Positions 8,234 to 16,348 are shown, counted from the first letter of the stretch. The stretch is 64,000 nt of DNA from Bacillota bacterium (GCA_023444095.1 JAEZRP010000043.1:1-64000), one strand, 5' to 3'. Translations and numbers: made by a program. The notes: a model not told the origin generated them from the sequence alone.

Positions 8234-8285
8234 GGCCCCATGGCGCCGATGCATGCGATCCCCCGGCATCGGAGTCCATGGGGCC
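8234..8285. repeat. Long inverted repeat between divergent lepA and polyol operons
   Basis: GGCCCCATGG (8234-8243) pairs perfectly with CCATGGGGCC (8276-8285). Nested inside, CCGATGC pairs with GCATCGG, giving about 17 paired bases with a small internal loop. It lies upstream of both promoters and has no T tract, so a terminator is unlikely. The rest of 8286-8420 shows nothing I can name. Confidence 0.5.
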
Positions 8286-8425
8286 TCTCGGCCCTTTGGC
8301 GGGCGCGCGAGCGCGTGTCCATCGCAGCCTCCTTCCTCGCCGTCTCCCCCGCCTTCGCCATTTGTTGGCCATAAGTGAATTGCATGATATTTTACGGCAA
8401 ATTGCTAACGGTTTCGCGGCATCTA

Positions 8426-8434
8426 TGCTATAAT
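8426..8434 (+). promoter_or_regulatory. Extended -10 promoter of the polyol dehydrogenase operon
   Basis: TGCTATAAT at 8426-8434 is a consensus extended -10; no convincing -35 at 17 bp. Transcription would begin near 8441, 35 nt before the first start codon. Confidence 0.6.
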
Positions 8435-8475
8435 GGTCGCAGCATTAAACCGCTTTGAAAAAGGAGAGATTTGAC

Positions 8476-9270
8476 ATGCAAACGCGTGAATGCCAGAGGC
8501 TGAAGGATCAGGTCGTCGTCGTGACCGGTGCGGCGCAGGGACTGGGCGAGGCGCTCGCCATCCGTCTGAGCGAGGAAGGCGCGAAGGTCGTAGTGGGCGA
8601 CATGAACCTTGAGGGCGCGCAGGCGATCGCCGCGCAGCTCAAGGAAGGCTTCGCGATGAAGCTTAATGTGTGCGACTATGAATCCTGCGTTCAGCTCATG
8701 GACGCCGCGGTCGAAAAATACGGCCGGGTGGACAAGGTGGTCGCGAACGCGGGCGTGGTGCGCTCGAACCCCGTCGAAACGATGACCTATCAGGAATTCA
8801 GCTTCGTCGTGGACGTGAACCTCAACGGCTACTTCAACACCGCGAAAGCGGCGGTCGAGAAGTTCCGCGCGCAGGGCGGCGGCGGCGCGATCGTTCAGAT
8901 CAACTCCAAGTCCGGCAAGAAGGGCTCCGCCAAGAACAGCGCCTACTCCGCGAGCAAGTTTGGCGGCATCGGGCTCACGGAGTCCCTCGCGCTGGAGTTG
9001 GCTGAGGAAAACATCCGCGTGAACGCCATCTGCCCCGGAAATCTGCTGGATTCCCCGCTGTGGGTCAACTCGCTCTATGAGCAGTACGCCCGCAACCAGG
9101 GCACGACCAAGGAGAAGATCCGCGAGAAGTATATCAATCAGGTGCCCATGAGGCGCGGATGCACCTACGACGACATTGCGAACGTCATGGTCTTCTTGCT
9201 CTCAGACGAATCGAGCTACATGACCGGGCAGGCCATCAACGTGACCGGCGGTCAGCAGATGCAGCCCTAA
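8476..9270 (+). CDS. Short-chain dehydrogenase, probably sorbitol-6-phosphate 2-dehydrogenase-like
   Basis: 264-residue SDR oxidoreductase. It has the NAD(P)-binding VTGAAQGLG motif, NAGV of the central sheet, the catalytic Ser in INSKSG, the Y-x3-K pair in YSASKFGG, and a C terminus ending GQAINVTGGQ as in SrlD-type sorbitol-6-phosphate dehydrogenases. That enzyme interconverts sorbitol 6-phosphate and fructose 6-phosphate. The downstream mannitol-phosphate-type and sorbose-1-phosphate reductase-type genes support a polyol-phosphate role. The ATG has AAGGAGAG at good spacing, and its stop overlaps the next ATG (TAATG). No transporter gene accompanies the cluster. Confidence 0.85.
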   Translation: MQTRECQRLKDQVVVVTGAAQGLGEALAIRLSEEGAKVVVGDMNLEGAQAIAAQLKEGFAMKLNVCDYESCVQLMDAAVEKYGRVDKVVANAGVVRSNPVETMTYQEFSFVVDVNLNGYFNTAKAAVEKFRAQGGGGAIVQINSKSGKKGSAKNSAYSASKFGGIGLTESLALELAEENIRVNAICPGNLLDSPLWVNSLYEQYARNQGTTKEKIREKYINQVPMRRGCTYDDIANVMVFLLSDESSYMTGQAINVTGGQQMQP

Positions 9271-10415
9271 TGCGCTTCCTTGTCTGGGGCGCGGGCAAGA
9301 TCGGTCGGGGCTTCGTCGCCGATATCATGCGTGGCGGCGGCCAGTTCGTCGACTTTGTCGATATCGACGGGAAGCTGGTCGACGCGCTCAACGCGCGCGG
9401 GCGGTATTCCATCTTCAAGGCGGACGAGGGTGGCATCCGGGAAGAAGCCCTCGAGGGCGGATTCCGGGCGCACCGCGCCTCGGACGACCTGACGGAGCTC
9501 TTCCTGGACGGCGAACTCTGCGTGGATGTCGCGGTCTTTCAAAACGATCTCGACGCCGTGGCGGACGAAATCGCGCCGTATATCCGGCTGCGCGCGGAGA
9601 AGATGCCGGGCACGACCATGAACTTCATCGTCAACGTCAATATGACATCCCCCGAACACGCCTTCCGGCGCATGCTGGAACAGCGGCTCGAGGGCGCGGC
9701 GCGGCGATATCTTGATCGAAGCGTCGGGGTTTCGGGTATATTCATGATGTGCATCTCCCCGGACGCGAAGCCTGAGATGCTTCGGAAGGATCCCCTTGCG
9801 GTCTACAACAACGGCTTTTATGAGCAGGCTGTTTCGCGGGAGGCGTTTTGCGGGAATCCCCCGCGCGCGCCGCGGCTGAGACTGTCGGACCGACTCGAGG
9901 CCGAGGAGGCGCGCAAGCTCTACACGCTCAACATGGCGCACTGCGCGGTCGCGTATCTGGGAACGCCCATGGGGCTTGAAACGAGCCTCGACGCGATCCG
10001 CAGCCCGGAGATCGAAGCGACCATCGTCGAGGCGCTCGCCGAGGTGGCCGTCGGGCTTTCGGGCGCGTACGGATTTTCGGATGCGGAGATGCGCGACTGG
10101 GGCGAGGTCATCCTGTCGCTTTTGCGCAACCCGCACATGATCGACCCGCTCTGGCGGCTGGGAGCGGACACGCGGCGCAAGCTTGCGTACGCGGACCGAC
10201 TGGTGACGCCCGCGCGGCTCTGCCTTCGGCACGGGGGAACGCCCGTCGCGCTCGCGCGCGTCATTCGGGCGGGCTATCGCTTCACGAACGACGACCCGGG
10301 CACCAGGCACGTGCGCGCGCTGGTGGAATCGATGGGACTTAAGGGTGCGGTCCGCGAGGTGAGCGGACTTGCGGAAGGCGACAATTTATACCACATGATT
10401 GTTGAGGAGGAATGA
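9270..10415 (+). CDS. Mannitol-1-phosphate 5-dehydrogenase-family protein
   Basis: 381-residue member of the long-chain polyol dehydrogenase family (MtlD-like). The N terminus carries the nucleotide-binding GAGKIGRGF, and the C-terminal half has the family's helical domain, with a KLYTLNMAHCAVAYLG segment containing the conserved Asn/His region. MtlD oxidises mannitol 1-phosphate to fructose 6-phosphate with NAD. Length agrees with MtlD (about 380). The ATG overlaps the stop of the preceding gene, and the end overlaps the ribosome site of the next gene. The exact substrate is uncertain, as family members also use tagaturonate or fructuronate. Confidence 0.8.
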   Translation: MRFLVWGAGKIGRGFVADIMRGGGQFVDFVDIDGKLVDALNARGRYSIFKADEGGIREEALEGGFRAHRASDDLTELFLDGELCVDVAVFQNDLDAVADEIAPYIRLRAEKMPGTTMNFIVNVNMTSPEHAFRRMLEQRLEGAARRYLDRSVGVSGIFMMCISPDAKPEMLRKDPLAVYNNGFYEQAVSREAFCGNPPRAPRLRLSDRLEAEEARKLYTLNMAHCAVAYLGTPMGLETSLDAIRSPEIEATIVEALAEVAVGLSGAYGFSDAEMRDWGEVILSLLRNPHMIDPLWRLGADTRRKLAYADRLVTPARLCLRHGGTPVALARVIRAGYRFTNDDPGTRHVRALVESMGLKGAVREVSGLAEGDNLYHMIVEEE

Positions 10416-10417
10416 CA

Positions 10418-11677
10418 ATGCAGACAAAATGCGTCAGGCTCTACGGGAAAAACGATCTGAGGCTCGAAACCATCGAGCTTCCGGCGATCAAGGACGACGA
10501 GATCCTCGTCAAGAACATTTCCGATTCCATCTGCATGTCCAGCTACAAGGCTGCCATTCAGGGCTCCGACCACAAGCGCGTTCCCGCGGACATCGCCACG
10601 AACCCGGTCATGATCGGCCACGAGTTCTGCGGCGAGATCGTCGAGGTCGGCAAGAAGTGGGAAGGCAAGTTCAAGGTCGGCGAGAAGTTCTCCATCCAGC
10701 CCGCGATCAACTATCACGGCACGCTCCACACCCCCGGCTATTCTTTCCCTCACGTGGGCGGCGACACGCAGTACGCCATCCTCATGAACGAGGTCATGGA
10801 GAACGACTGCCTCCTGCATTACAACGCGGACGAGTTCTTCTACGGATCGCTCTCCGAGCCCATGAGCTGCATCGTCGGTGCGTTCCACGCCCAGTACCAT
10901 ACCGACCCCGGCAAGTACGACCACAAGATGGGCATCGTCGAGGGCGGCAACATGGCGATCCTCGCGGGCGTCGGCCCGATGGGCCTTGGCGCCATCGACT
11001 ACGCCATCCATACCGACAGGCGGCCCGGGCTCCTCGTCGTGACCGACATCGATCAGGCCCGCCTTGATCGAGCTGCGAGCATCTACACCGTCGAGGAAGC
11101 CGCGAAGAACGGCGTGAAGCTCGTTTATATGAACACCTCCGGCGAGGACCCGGTCGAAAAGCTGATGGCGCTTACGGACGGCAAGGGCTACGACGACGTG
11201 TTCGTTTTCGCGCCCGTCGCGCCCGTTGTGGAACAGGGCGACAAGATCCTCGGCATGGACGGCTGCCTGAACTTCTTCGCGGGCCCGACGAACCCCGCCT
11301 TCTCCGCGAACTTCAATTTCTACAACGTCCACTATGCCTCCCACCACCTCGTGGGCACCTCCGGCGGAAACACCGACGACATGATCGAGTCCCTCGACAT
11401 GATCGCGGCCGGCAAGCTCAACCCCTCCGCCATGATCACCCACGTCGGCGGTCTGAACGCCGTGATCGACACGACCCTTAATCTCCCGAAGATCCCCGGC
11501 GGCAAAAAGCTCATTTACACCCAGATCGATATATCGCTCGTCGCCATCGCCGACTTCGCCGAGAAGGGCAAGTCCGAGCCCATCTTCGCGGCGCTCGCCG
11601 AAATCTGCGACCGCCACAACGGACTCTGGTCCGGCGAGGCCGAAAAGTACCTGCTCGCCAACGCGAAGGCCATCTGA
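10418..11677 (+). CDS. Zinc-type alcohol dehydrogenase, L-sorbose-1-phosphate reductase-like
   Basis: 419-residue medium-chain dehydrogenase resembling SorE. The catalytic domain shows GHEFCGEIVEVG, and the Rossmann motif is GVGPMGLGAIDYA. SorE reduces L-sorbose 1-phosphate to sorbitol 6-phosphate, the substrate of the first gene in this operon, so the order makes metabolic sense. The usual alcohol dehydrogenase zinc cysteine is replaced by CMSSYK near residue 40, as I recall from SorE-type proteins. GGAGG is 7 nt from the chosen ATG; an ATG two codons earlier (10412) overlaps the previous stop but lies too close to the ribosome site. Confidence 0.82.
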   Translation: MQTKCVRLYGKNDLRLETIELPAIKDDEILVKNISDSICMSSYKAAIQGSDHKRVPADIATNPVMIGHEFCGEIVEVGKKWEGKFKVGEKFSIQPAINYHGTLHTPGYSFPHVGGDTQYAILMNEVMENDCLLHYNADEFFYGSLSEPMSCIVGAFHAQYHTDPGKYDHKMGIVEGGNMAILAGVGPMGLGAIDYAIHTDRRPGLLVVTDIDQARLDRAASIYTVEEAAKNGVKLVYMNTSGEDPVEKLMALTDGKGYDDVFVFAPVAPVVEQGDKILGMDGCLNFFAGPTNPAFSANFNFYNVHYASHHLVGTSGGNTDDMIESLDMIAAGKLNPSAMITHVGGLNAVIDTTLNLPKIPGGKKLIYTQIDISLVAIADFAEKGKSEPIFAALAEICDRHNGLWSGEAEKYLLANAKAI

Positions 11678-11762
11678 CGAGGGGAACTCCGGGAGCGCTG
11701 GCCCCAGCCCAAGAGCCATTGGCCTTTTTAAATCCCATTTTGTAAAAACACACCCGATTCAT

Positions 11763-11801
11763 CGGCGGCGCGGGGTTTTGCACCCGCGCCGCCGCACTTT
11801 T
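11763..11801 (+). terminator. Probable terminator of the polyol operon
   Basis: CGGCGGCGCGGG (11763-11774) pairs with CCCGCGCCGCCG (11783-11794), followed by CACTTTT. The stem is strong but the T tract is short. Confidence 0.6.
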
Positions 11802-11915
11802 GGGTTCGGATATCCGCCGGGGAACGAGATTTTCTCCACCCCCGGAACGAGGCGTGACCATGGGAACGATGCGGTTCATTTTACGTGGCGTGCGGTATCA
11901 TGAAGATAGGTAATC

Positions 11916-11924
11916 TGGTATAAT
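11916..11924 (+). promoter_or_regulatory. Extended -10 promoter of the DUF2156-GNAT pair
   Basis: TGGTATAAT at 11916-11924 (TGn plus consensus -10). No clear -35. Transcription would start near 11931, which disfavours the GTG at 11940 as the start codon and supports TTG at 11961. Confidence 0.55.
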
Positions 11925-11960
11925 GAGCGCGAAAGACGCGTGAAAAGGGGATTTTTCTGC

Positions 11961-12854
11961 TTGGTACTGAACTTTGAGGAAGTCACGCTGAAAGACCGGG
12001 AATGGATGAGCGGGTTGTTCCGGCTGGGCGGACGCGCTTCGCTCGACTACAGCTTTACGACCTGTTACGTCTGGCGCTATATCTTCGGCTACCGCGTCGC
12101 ACGCATGGGCGACTACGCGATCCTCAAGGCGGAGGAGGACGGCGGGAGCTATCTCTTTCCGACCGGACGCGGGCCGCTCGAGCCGGTCATCGAGGCGATC
12201 ATCGAGGACGCGAGGGAATGCGGCGCGCGCATGCGCTTCAATACCTTGCTCGAGGCCGACAAGGAATGGCTTGAGGCGCGTTTCCCGGACAGGTTCGACT
12301 ACATTCCCTGCCGGGAAAACGCGGACTACATTTACGAGGCGGAGCGCCTTGCGACGCTCTCCGGCAAAAAGCTTGCCGCGAAGCGCAATCACATCAACCG
12401 GTTCGTGGAGAGCTATCCGGATTGGGCATACGAGCCGATCACCGAGGCGAACATGGAGGCCGTGCGGCGGATGAACCTCGAATGGAACCTCGCCTCCAAC
12501 GACAAGCAGGACGAGATCCTGAGCGGCGAATATTGCGCCGTGGAGCAGGCGATGACCCATTTTCGTGAGCTGGGGCTGTCCGGCGGGCTGATTCGCTCGG
12601 GCGGGCGGGTCCTGGCGTTCGCGATCGGCGACGCGCTCTCGAACGACACATTCCTCGTACACTTCGAGAAGGCCTTCGCGGACGTGCAGGGGGCCTATCA
12701 GATCATCAACCGGGAATTTGTGAAACACAACTGCATGGACTATGCGTTCGTCGACCGCGAAGAGGACGCGGGCGTGGAGGGACTCCGGAAAGCAAAGCTC
12801 TCCTACGATCCTCTGAAGCTCGTTTCCAAGTACGCGGCGATCTTGAGGGAGTGA
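11961..12854 (+). CDS. DUF2156 domain protein (phosphatidylglycerol lysyltransferase C-terminal-like)
   Basis: 297-residue protein of the DUF2156 family, which shares the double GNAT-like fold of the aminoacyl-phosphatidylglycerol transferase domain. Recognisable segments are the N-terminal LKDREW, the central KKLAAKRNHINRF, and the C-terminal GAYQIINREFVK followed by REEDAGVEGLRKAKLSY. Members act as acyl- or aminoacyltransferases; the substrate here is unknown, and the membrane part of MprF is absent. I place the start at TTG (11961), behind AAAAGGGGA; a GTG at 11940 is almost at the predicted transcription start. A GNAT gene follows 4 nt later, forming an operon. Confidence 0.8.
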   Translation: MVLNFEEVTLKDREWMSGLFRLGGRASLDYSFTTCYVWRYIFGYRVARMGDYAILKAEEDGGSYLFPTGRGPLEPVIEAIIEDARECGARMRFNTLLEADKEWLEARFPDRFDYIPCRENADYIYEAERLATLSGKKLAAKRNHINRFVESYPDWAYEPITEANMEAVRRMNLEWNLASNDKQDEILSGEYCAVEQAMTHFRELGLSGGLIRSGGRVLAFAIGDALSNDTFLVHFEKAFADVQGAYQIINREFVKHNCMDYAFVDREEDAGVEGLRKAKLSYDPLKLVSKYAAILRE

Positions 12855-12858
12855 CGCG

Positions 12859-13680
12859 ATGATCCGCTTCGCACGTAAGGATGATTTTGCGCGCATCCAG
12901 ATTCTGTGGGAGGCGGTGTTCGGCGATTCGCCGGACAATATCGACGCCTTCCTCTCTGCACATTTCAGCGTGGACGCCGGGCTTTTGTTCCTGGAGGGCG
13001 GCGCGCTCTGCGGCATGCTGTGGATGCTGCCGCTGACGCTCATCTCGGGGAACATGGAATACCCGGCGCGTTACGTCTACGCCGTGGCGACCGACCCCGC
13101 GTTCCGGGGCCGGGGCATTGCGACGGACTTGATCGAGCGCGCGCACGATGTGATGGCGGCGTGCGGCGAGGCGGCGTCCTTGCTCGTGCCCGCGTCGGAG
13201 AGCCTGTTCGGGTATTACGCAAAGCGCGGGTACCGGACGGCGTTCTCCATCGACGTCGCGGAATTTGGCGCATCCGCGCTCGAATCCTTTCCCGCGGACG
13301 GAACGTCCGGGCCCTGCGCACCCAGGGCGTTTGCGCAGATCCGCGACGCGGCGTTTTCCGGGTCCTCCCTTTACGCACGCTGGGACGAAGGCGCCGTGGC
13401 CTACGCCTGCGCTGGCATGAGCCTGACGCGGCTGGCGCGCGGAGATGGCGTCGGCTGCGCGCTCTGGGAGCAGGACGGGGACGGGGTTCTGGTGCGCGAG
13501 CTGGCGCTACTTGGAATGCGAGTTTCGGACGCCATGGCGATCCTGCACCGGACCGTCGGCGCATCTTCGTATCGCGTCCGGCTGCCGGGCGGCGACATGC
13601 CGTTCGGGATGATCAAGTGGCTGATTCCAGAGCCGCGCGGCGCGCGCGGCCCGGGGTATCTTTCGCTTGCGCTGGATTAG
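12859..13680 (+). CDS. GNAT-family N-acetyltransferase
   Basis: 273-residue protein. The first 150 residues form a GNAT domain with the acetyl-CoA-binding motif A (VATDPAFRGRGIATDLIE) and GYYAKRGYRT in motif B. The C-terminal 120 residues have no clear motif and may be a second, degenerate GNAT-like or sterol-carrier-like domain, as in Eis-type proteins. The substrate is unknown. It starts 4 nt after the DUF2156 gene and is co-transcribed with it. Confidence 0.82.
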   Translation: MIRFARKDDFARIQILWEAVFGDSPDNIDAFLSAHFSVDAGLLFLEGGALCGMLWMLPLTLISGNMEYPARYVYAVATDPAFRGRGIATDLIERAHDVMAACGEAASLLVPASESLFGYYAKRGYRTAFSIDVAEFGASALESFPADGTSGPCAPRAFAQIRDAAFSGSSLYARWDEGAVAYACAGMSLTRLARGDGVGCALWEQDGDGVLVRELALLGMRVSDAMAILHRTVGASSYRVRLPGGDMPFGMIKWLIPEPRGARGPGYLSLALD

Positions 13681-13766
13681 CAAAACTTGCCATGAAAAAA
13701 ACGCAAGTTTCCGCACGAGGAACCCAAAATTGAAGCAGGGAAGTTCTTTCATTCCGAGCGGGCGAA

Positions 13767-13775
13767 TGCTATAAT
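13767..13775 (+). promoter_or_regulatory. Extended -10 promoter upstream of leader repeat array B
   Basis: TGCTATAAT at 13767-13775; the -35 region (TTTCAT-like) is weak. Transcription should begin near 13782, at the first repeat unit. Confidence 0.6.
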
Positions 13776-13779
13776 ACGT

Positions 13780-13997
13780 TTAGAAATCCCTTGCGGATTG
13801 CGGGTCGGCGGGCCGTATGCGGGATCGGTCCGCCGACAAACATGGCCATTCAGTTTAGCAATCCGCCCGCGGATTGCGGGTCGGCGGGCCGTATACGGGA
13901 TGGGTCCGCCGACAAACATGGCCATATCAGTTTAGCAATCCGCCCGCGGATTGCGGGTCGGCGGGCCTTATACGGAATCGGTCCGCCGACAAACATG
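13780..13997 (+). repeat. Leader repeat array B: three 76-77-bp double-hairpin units (family A)
   Basis: Three units ending at 13844, 13920 and 13997. Each has a small hairpin (GCAATCCG, CCCG loop, CGGATTGC in complete units) and a larger one (GTCGGCGG to CCGCCGAC, 8 bp, with a CCGTATACGG palindrome in the loop of unit 2), then ACAAACATGG. They point towards the Gfo/Idh/MocA gene. The first unit lacks a full left arm of the small hairpin. The array fills the predicted 5' leader, leaving 45 nt with the ribosome site. It is the same element as at 1941-2160 and 35961-36027. Confidence 0.87.
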
Positions 13998-14042
13998 GAA
14001 AATGGCTGGACTTCTGGAAACAACAATGGAGGTACTTACGTC

Positions 14043-15086
14043 ATGAATTGGGCGCTCATCGGTTACGGAGGAATGGGGCACTGGCACGTCGACAAGATCA
14101 AGACCATGCCCGAACTGTTCACCATCTCCGGCATCTACGACATCAGCGAGAAAAGGCTCAAGGAGGCCGAGGAAAAGGGTATGAAGGCCTATCCCTCCCT
14201 CGAGGCGCTCCTGGCCGACCCTGAAATCGAACTCGTCACCATCGCGACACCCAACGATTTTCACAGGCCCATCGCCATCGAGGCGATGAAGGCCGGAAAA
14301 AACGTCATCAGCGAAAAACCCGTGACGATGTCGTCAGACGATCTGCAGGCGATGATCGACGCCTCGAAAAAGTACGGCAAAATTTTTTCCGTGCATCAGA
14401 ACCGGCGGTGGGACGAGGATTACCTCGTCGTCAAGAAGCTCTTCGAGGAAAACACGTTGGGGAACGTTTTCAACATCGAATCCCGCGTGCACGGCTCGCG
14501 CGGCGTGCCCGGAGACTGGCGCAACACGAAGCTCCAGGGCGGCGGCATGATCCTCGACTGGGGCGTTCACATGCTCGACCAGATCCTCCAGATCGTGCCC
14601 GAGGACGTCGTCTCTGTTTACAACGTCAACTCCCACGTGACCAACGACGAGGTGGACGACGGCTTCAAGGCCATCATCACGTTCGCGAGCGGGCTCACCG
14701 CACACGTCGAGGTCGGTACCAGCAACTTTATCAACCTCCCCCGCTGGTACGTGCAGGGCGAGAACGGCACCGCGGTCGTCACAGACTGGGCCCTGAACGG
14801 CGAGATCGTCATGGTCTCAGACTGGGAGAAGCGCGACGCCGTGCCGGTCGTGACCGCCGCGGGTCTGACCAAGACCATGGCCCCCCGCACCGAGGAGACC
14901 ATTCGTCGCTACCCCCTCCCCCGCATCTCCAGCGACGTGCGCGATTACTACAAAAACATCGCGAAGGCGATCGGCGGCGAAGAAAAGCAGCTCGTCACCC
15001 ACCCCCAGATGATGCGCGTCGTAAAGCTCATGGAAGCGCTCCAGAAGTCCGCCGACATGAACGAAGTCGTGCATTCGAGGATTTAG
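14043..15086 (+). CDS. Gfo/Idh/MocA-family oxidoreductase
   Basis: 347-residue NAD(P)-dependent sugar or inositol oxidoreductase. The N-terminal Rossmann fold has GYGGMGHWH and ATPNDFH. EKPVTMS is the conserved EKP motif. The C-terminal domain shows LDWGVHMLDQ, with the catalytic-region Asp and His. The family oxidises or epimerises hydroxyl groups of sugars and cyclitols; the substrate is not predictable. The ATG follows GGAGG by about 10 nt. The frame stays open upstream through the hairpin repeats, but that part is repeat sequence, not protein. It is a single-gene unit with its own promoter. Confidence 0.9.
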   Translation: MNWALIGYGGMGHWHVDKIKTMPELFTISGIYDISEKRLKEAEEKGMKAYPSLEALLADPEIELVTIATPNDFHRPIAIEAMKAGKNVISEKPVTMSSDDLQAMIDASKKYGKIFSVHQNRRWDEDYLVVKKLFEENTLGNVFNIESRVHGSRGVPGDWRNTKLQGGGMILDWGVHMLDQILQIVPEDVVSVYNVNSHVTNDEVDDGFKAIITFASGLTAHVEVGTSNFINLPRWYVQGENGTAVVTDWALNGEIVMVSDWEKRDAVPVVTAAGLTKTMAPRTEETIRRYPLPRISSDVRDYYKNIAKAIGGEEKQLVTHPQMMRVVKLMEALQKSADMNEVVHSRI

Positions 15087-15092
15087 CGGAAA

Positions 15093-15158
15093 AACGGCGA
15101 TGGCGCTGCCCTCGTTCCCGCCAAAAGGACTCAGCCCCTTTGGAATCCCCTACTGGGT
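15093..15158. repeat. Palindromic intergenic repeat (family B)
   Basis: GGCGCTGCCCTCG, a hairpin (CCAAAAGGACT...CCTTTGG) and GGAATCCC, directly after the stop of the Gfo/Idh/MocA gene. It is nearly the same as 43160-43226. Confidence 0.6.
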
Positions 15159-15179
15159 ATAAAGATTCATATGATCCGT

Positions 15180-15210
15180 CGACGGCTCGGGGCCTAACCC
15201 CGAGCCGTCG
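15180..15210 (+). terminator. Probable terminator of the Gfo/Idh/MocA gene
   Basis: A perfect 13-bp stem: CGACGGCTCGGGG (15180-15192), loop CCTAA, CCCCGAGCCGTCG (15198-15210), followed by AATTTGTAT. The T tract is poor. Confidence 0.6.
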
Positions 15211-15271
15211 AATTTGTATAATTCTTGTATCGGCCACATAGGATGCATCTTGCGACTTGACATAACCATTG

Positions 15272-15303
15272 AAAAAAAACCCGCCGGGCTTTAAAGTCGG
15301 CGG
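15272..15303 (-). terminator. Terminator of the GNAT gene
   Basis: On the minus strand, CCGCCG pairs with CGGCGG (15303-15281) and is followed by eight T (15279-15272). The stem overlaps the end of the coding sequence. Confidence 0.75.
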
Positions 15304-15707
15304 TAGCGCATGTTGATCGCGCGTTCCCGGAAGCCGAGGGACTGCCAGAAGGCGCGGCCCGCTTCGTTCCAAACGTAGACGTCAATGTCGATTGTTCTGA
15401 CGCCCAGGTGCGAGAGGAGCGCATAAAACGCCTCCCTGCCGAACCCGCTTCGACGCTTTTCCCGGCAAATGAAAAACTGGCGCAGGTAGACGGGTGTGGC
15501 GGACGGATTCACGAGCGCGTAGCCGATCGCCTCCCCCGCCGCCTCGAAGAAGTACGCCCGGTAATCCCCCGCAAGAAAGCCCGCCATGCGCTGTTCGAGC
15601 TGAGGAATCGTCATGTCGTTTTCGGCGCGCTCGTCCTCGATGAGCATGCGGTTCATGCGGGCGAGGGCGGCAACGTCGGCGGACGCGCATTCGATGATCG
15701 CGACCAT
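15291..15707 (-). CDS. GNAT-family N-acetyltransferase
   Basis: 138-residue single-domain acetyltransferase. The acetyl-CoA-binding region is present (REKRRSGFGREAFYALL), as is the C-terminal WNEAGRAFWQSLGFRE typical of the family. The substrate is unknown. AAGGAGG lies 7 nt before the ATG. It is separated from rplT by a strong terminator and has its own terminator, so it is probably an independent unit. Confidence 0.85.
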   Translation of the reverse strand: MVAIIECASADVAALARMNRMLIEDERAENDMTIPQLEQRMAGFLAGDYRAYFFEAAGEAIGYALVNPSATPVYLRQFFICREKRRSGFGREAFYALLSHLGVRTIDIDVYVWNEAGRAFWQSLGFRERAINMRYRRL

Positions 15708-15727
15708 GGGTAAACCTCCTTCCGCAT

Positions 15728-15767
15728 AAAAAAATCCCCCAAAAGCGCCTTTGCCGTGCTTCTGGGG
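15728..15767 (-). terminator. Terminator of the infC-rpmI-rplT operon
   Basis: On the minus strand, CCCCAGAAGC pairs with GCTTTTGGGG (15767-15758 with 15746-15737, one wobble), followed by a run of seven T. Confidence 0.88.
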
Positions 15768-15781
15768 AATGAACGATCGCC

Positions 15782-16135
15782 TTACCGGGCCTCCTTGGCC
15801 TTGTCGCACAGCGCGGTGAACGCCTGCGCGTCGGTGATGGCGAGCTCAGAGAGCATCTTACGGTTGATATCGATGCCGCCCTTCTTAAGGCCGTCGATGA
15901 GCCTCGAATAGGAGAGGCCGTTCATGCGCGCTGCGGCGTTGATGCGGGCGATCCAGAGGCTTCTGAAATCGCGCTTCTTCTGCTTGCGGCCAATGTACGC
16001 GTACCGGAGGGAGCGGCGAACCTGCTCGCTGGCCGCACGGTACTGTTTGCTGAGCGCGCCAACGTAACCCTTGGCGAGCTTGATCATTTTACGACGCTTT
16101 TTCTGTGCGTTAACTGCACGCTTGATCCTTGCCAT
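15782..16135 (-). CDS. rplT: Large ribosomal subunit protein bL20
   Basis: 117 residues, full length for L20. It begins MARIKRAVNAQKKRRKMIKLAKG and contains the RQLWI-type segment (RSLWIARINAAARMNGLSYS). L20 binds 23S rRNA early in large-subunit assembly, and in Firmicutes it also represses its own operon through a leader RNA. GGAGG precedes the ATG. Third gene of infC-rpmI-rplT, followed by a terminator. Confidence 0.98.
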   Translation of the reverse strand: MARIKRAVNAQKKRRKMIKLAKGYVGALSKQYRAASEQVRRSLRYAYIGRKQKKRDFRSLWIARINAAARMNGLSYSRLIDGLKKGGIDINRKMLSELAITDAQAFTALCDKAKEAR

Positions 16136-16150
16136 ACTCGATTCGCCTCC

Positions 16151-16348
16151 TTACTTGTACGGAATGAGCTTTTTCATGGTCTTGCCTTCGGTGGTGGAGA
16201 GATACGCGGCCTTGCGCAGGTTGCGCGTGCGCTTGGTCGGCTTTTTGGTGAGGATATGGCGCTTGAACGCCTGCGCGCGCTTGACCTTGCCGGACTTGGT
16301 CAGGCTGAAGCGCTTCGCCGCGCTCTTGCGGGTCTTCTGCTTGGGCAT
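16151..16348 (-). CDS. rpmI: Large ribosomal subunit protein bL35
   Basis: 65 residues, the normal size. The N terminus MPKQKTRKSAAKRF and the basic KRAQAFKRHILTKK segment are typical of L35. AAAGGAGG precedes the ATG. It lies between infC and rplT, the standard order. Confidence 0.98.
   Translation of the reverse strand: MPKQKTRKSAAKRFSLTKSGKVKRAQAFKRHILTKKPTKRTRNLRKAAYLSTTEGKTMKKLIPYK

Noticed and set aside
9267..10310. Long open frame opposite the mannitol-phosphate dehydrogenase-type gene
   Set aside because: Shadow of a GC-rich gene; Arg/Val/Asp-rich sequence with no recognisable motif or ribosome site.
13791..14042. In-frame N-terminal extension of the Gfo/Idh/MocA protein through the hairpin repeats
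   Set aside because: The frame is open by chance in GC-rich repeats; the enzyme's Rossmann fold starts at the ATG at 14043, which has GGAGG upstream.
15216..15221. TATAAT as a plus-strand promoter
   Set aside because: The next gene is on the minus strand and ends there; no gene lies downstream on the plus strand.
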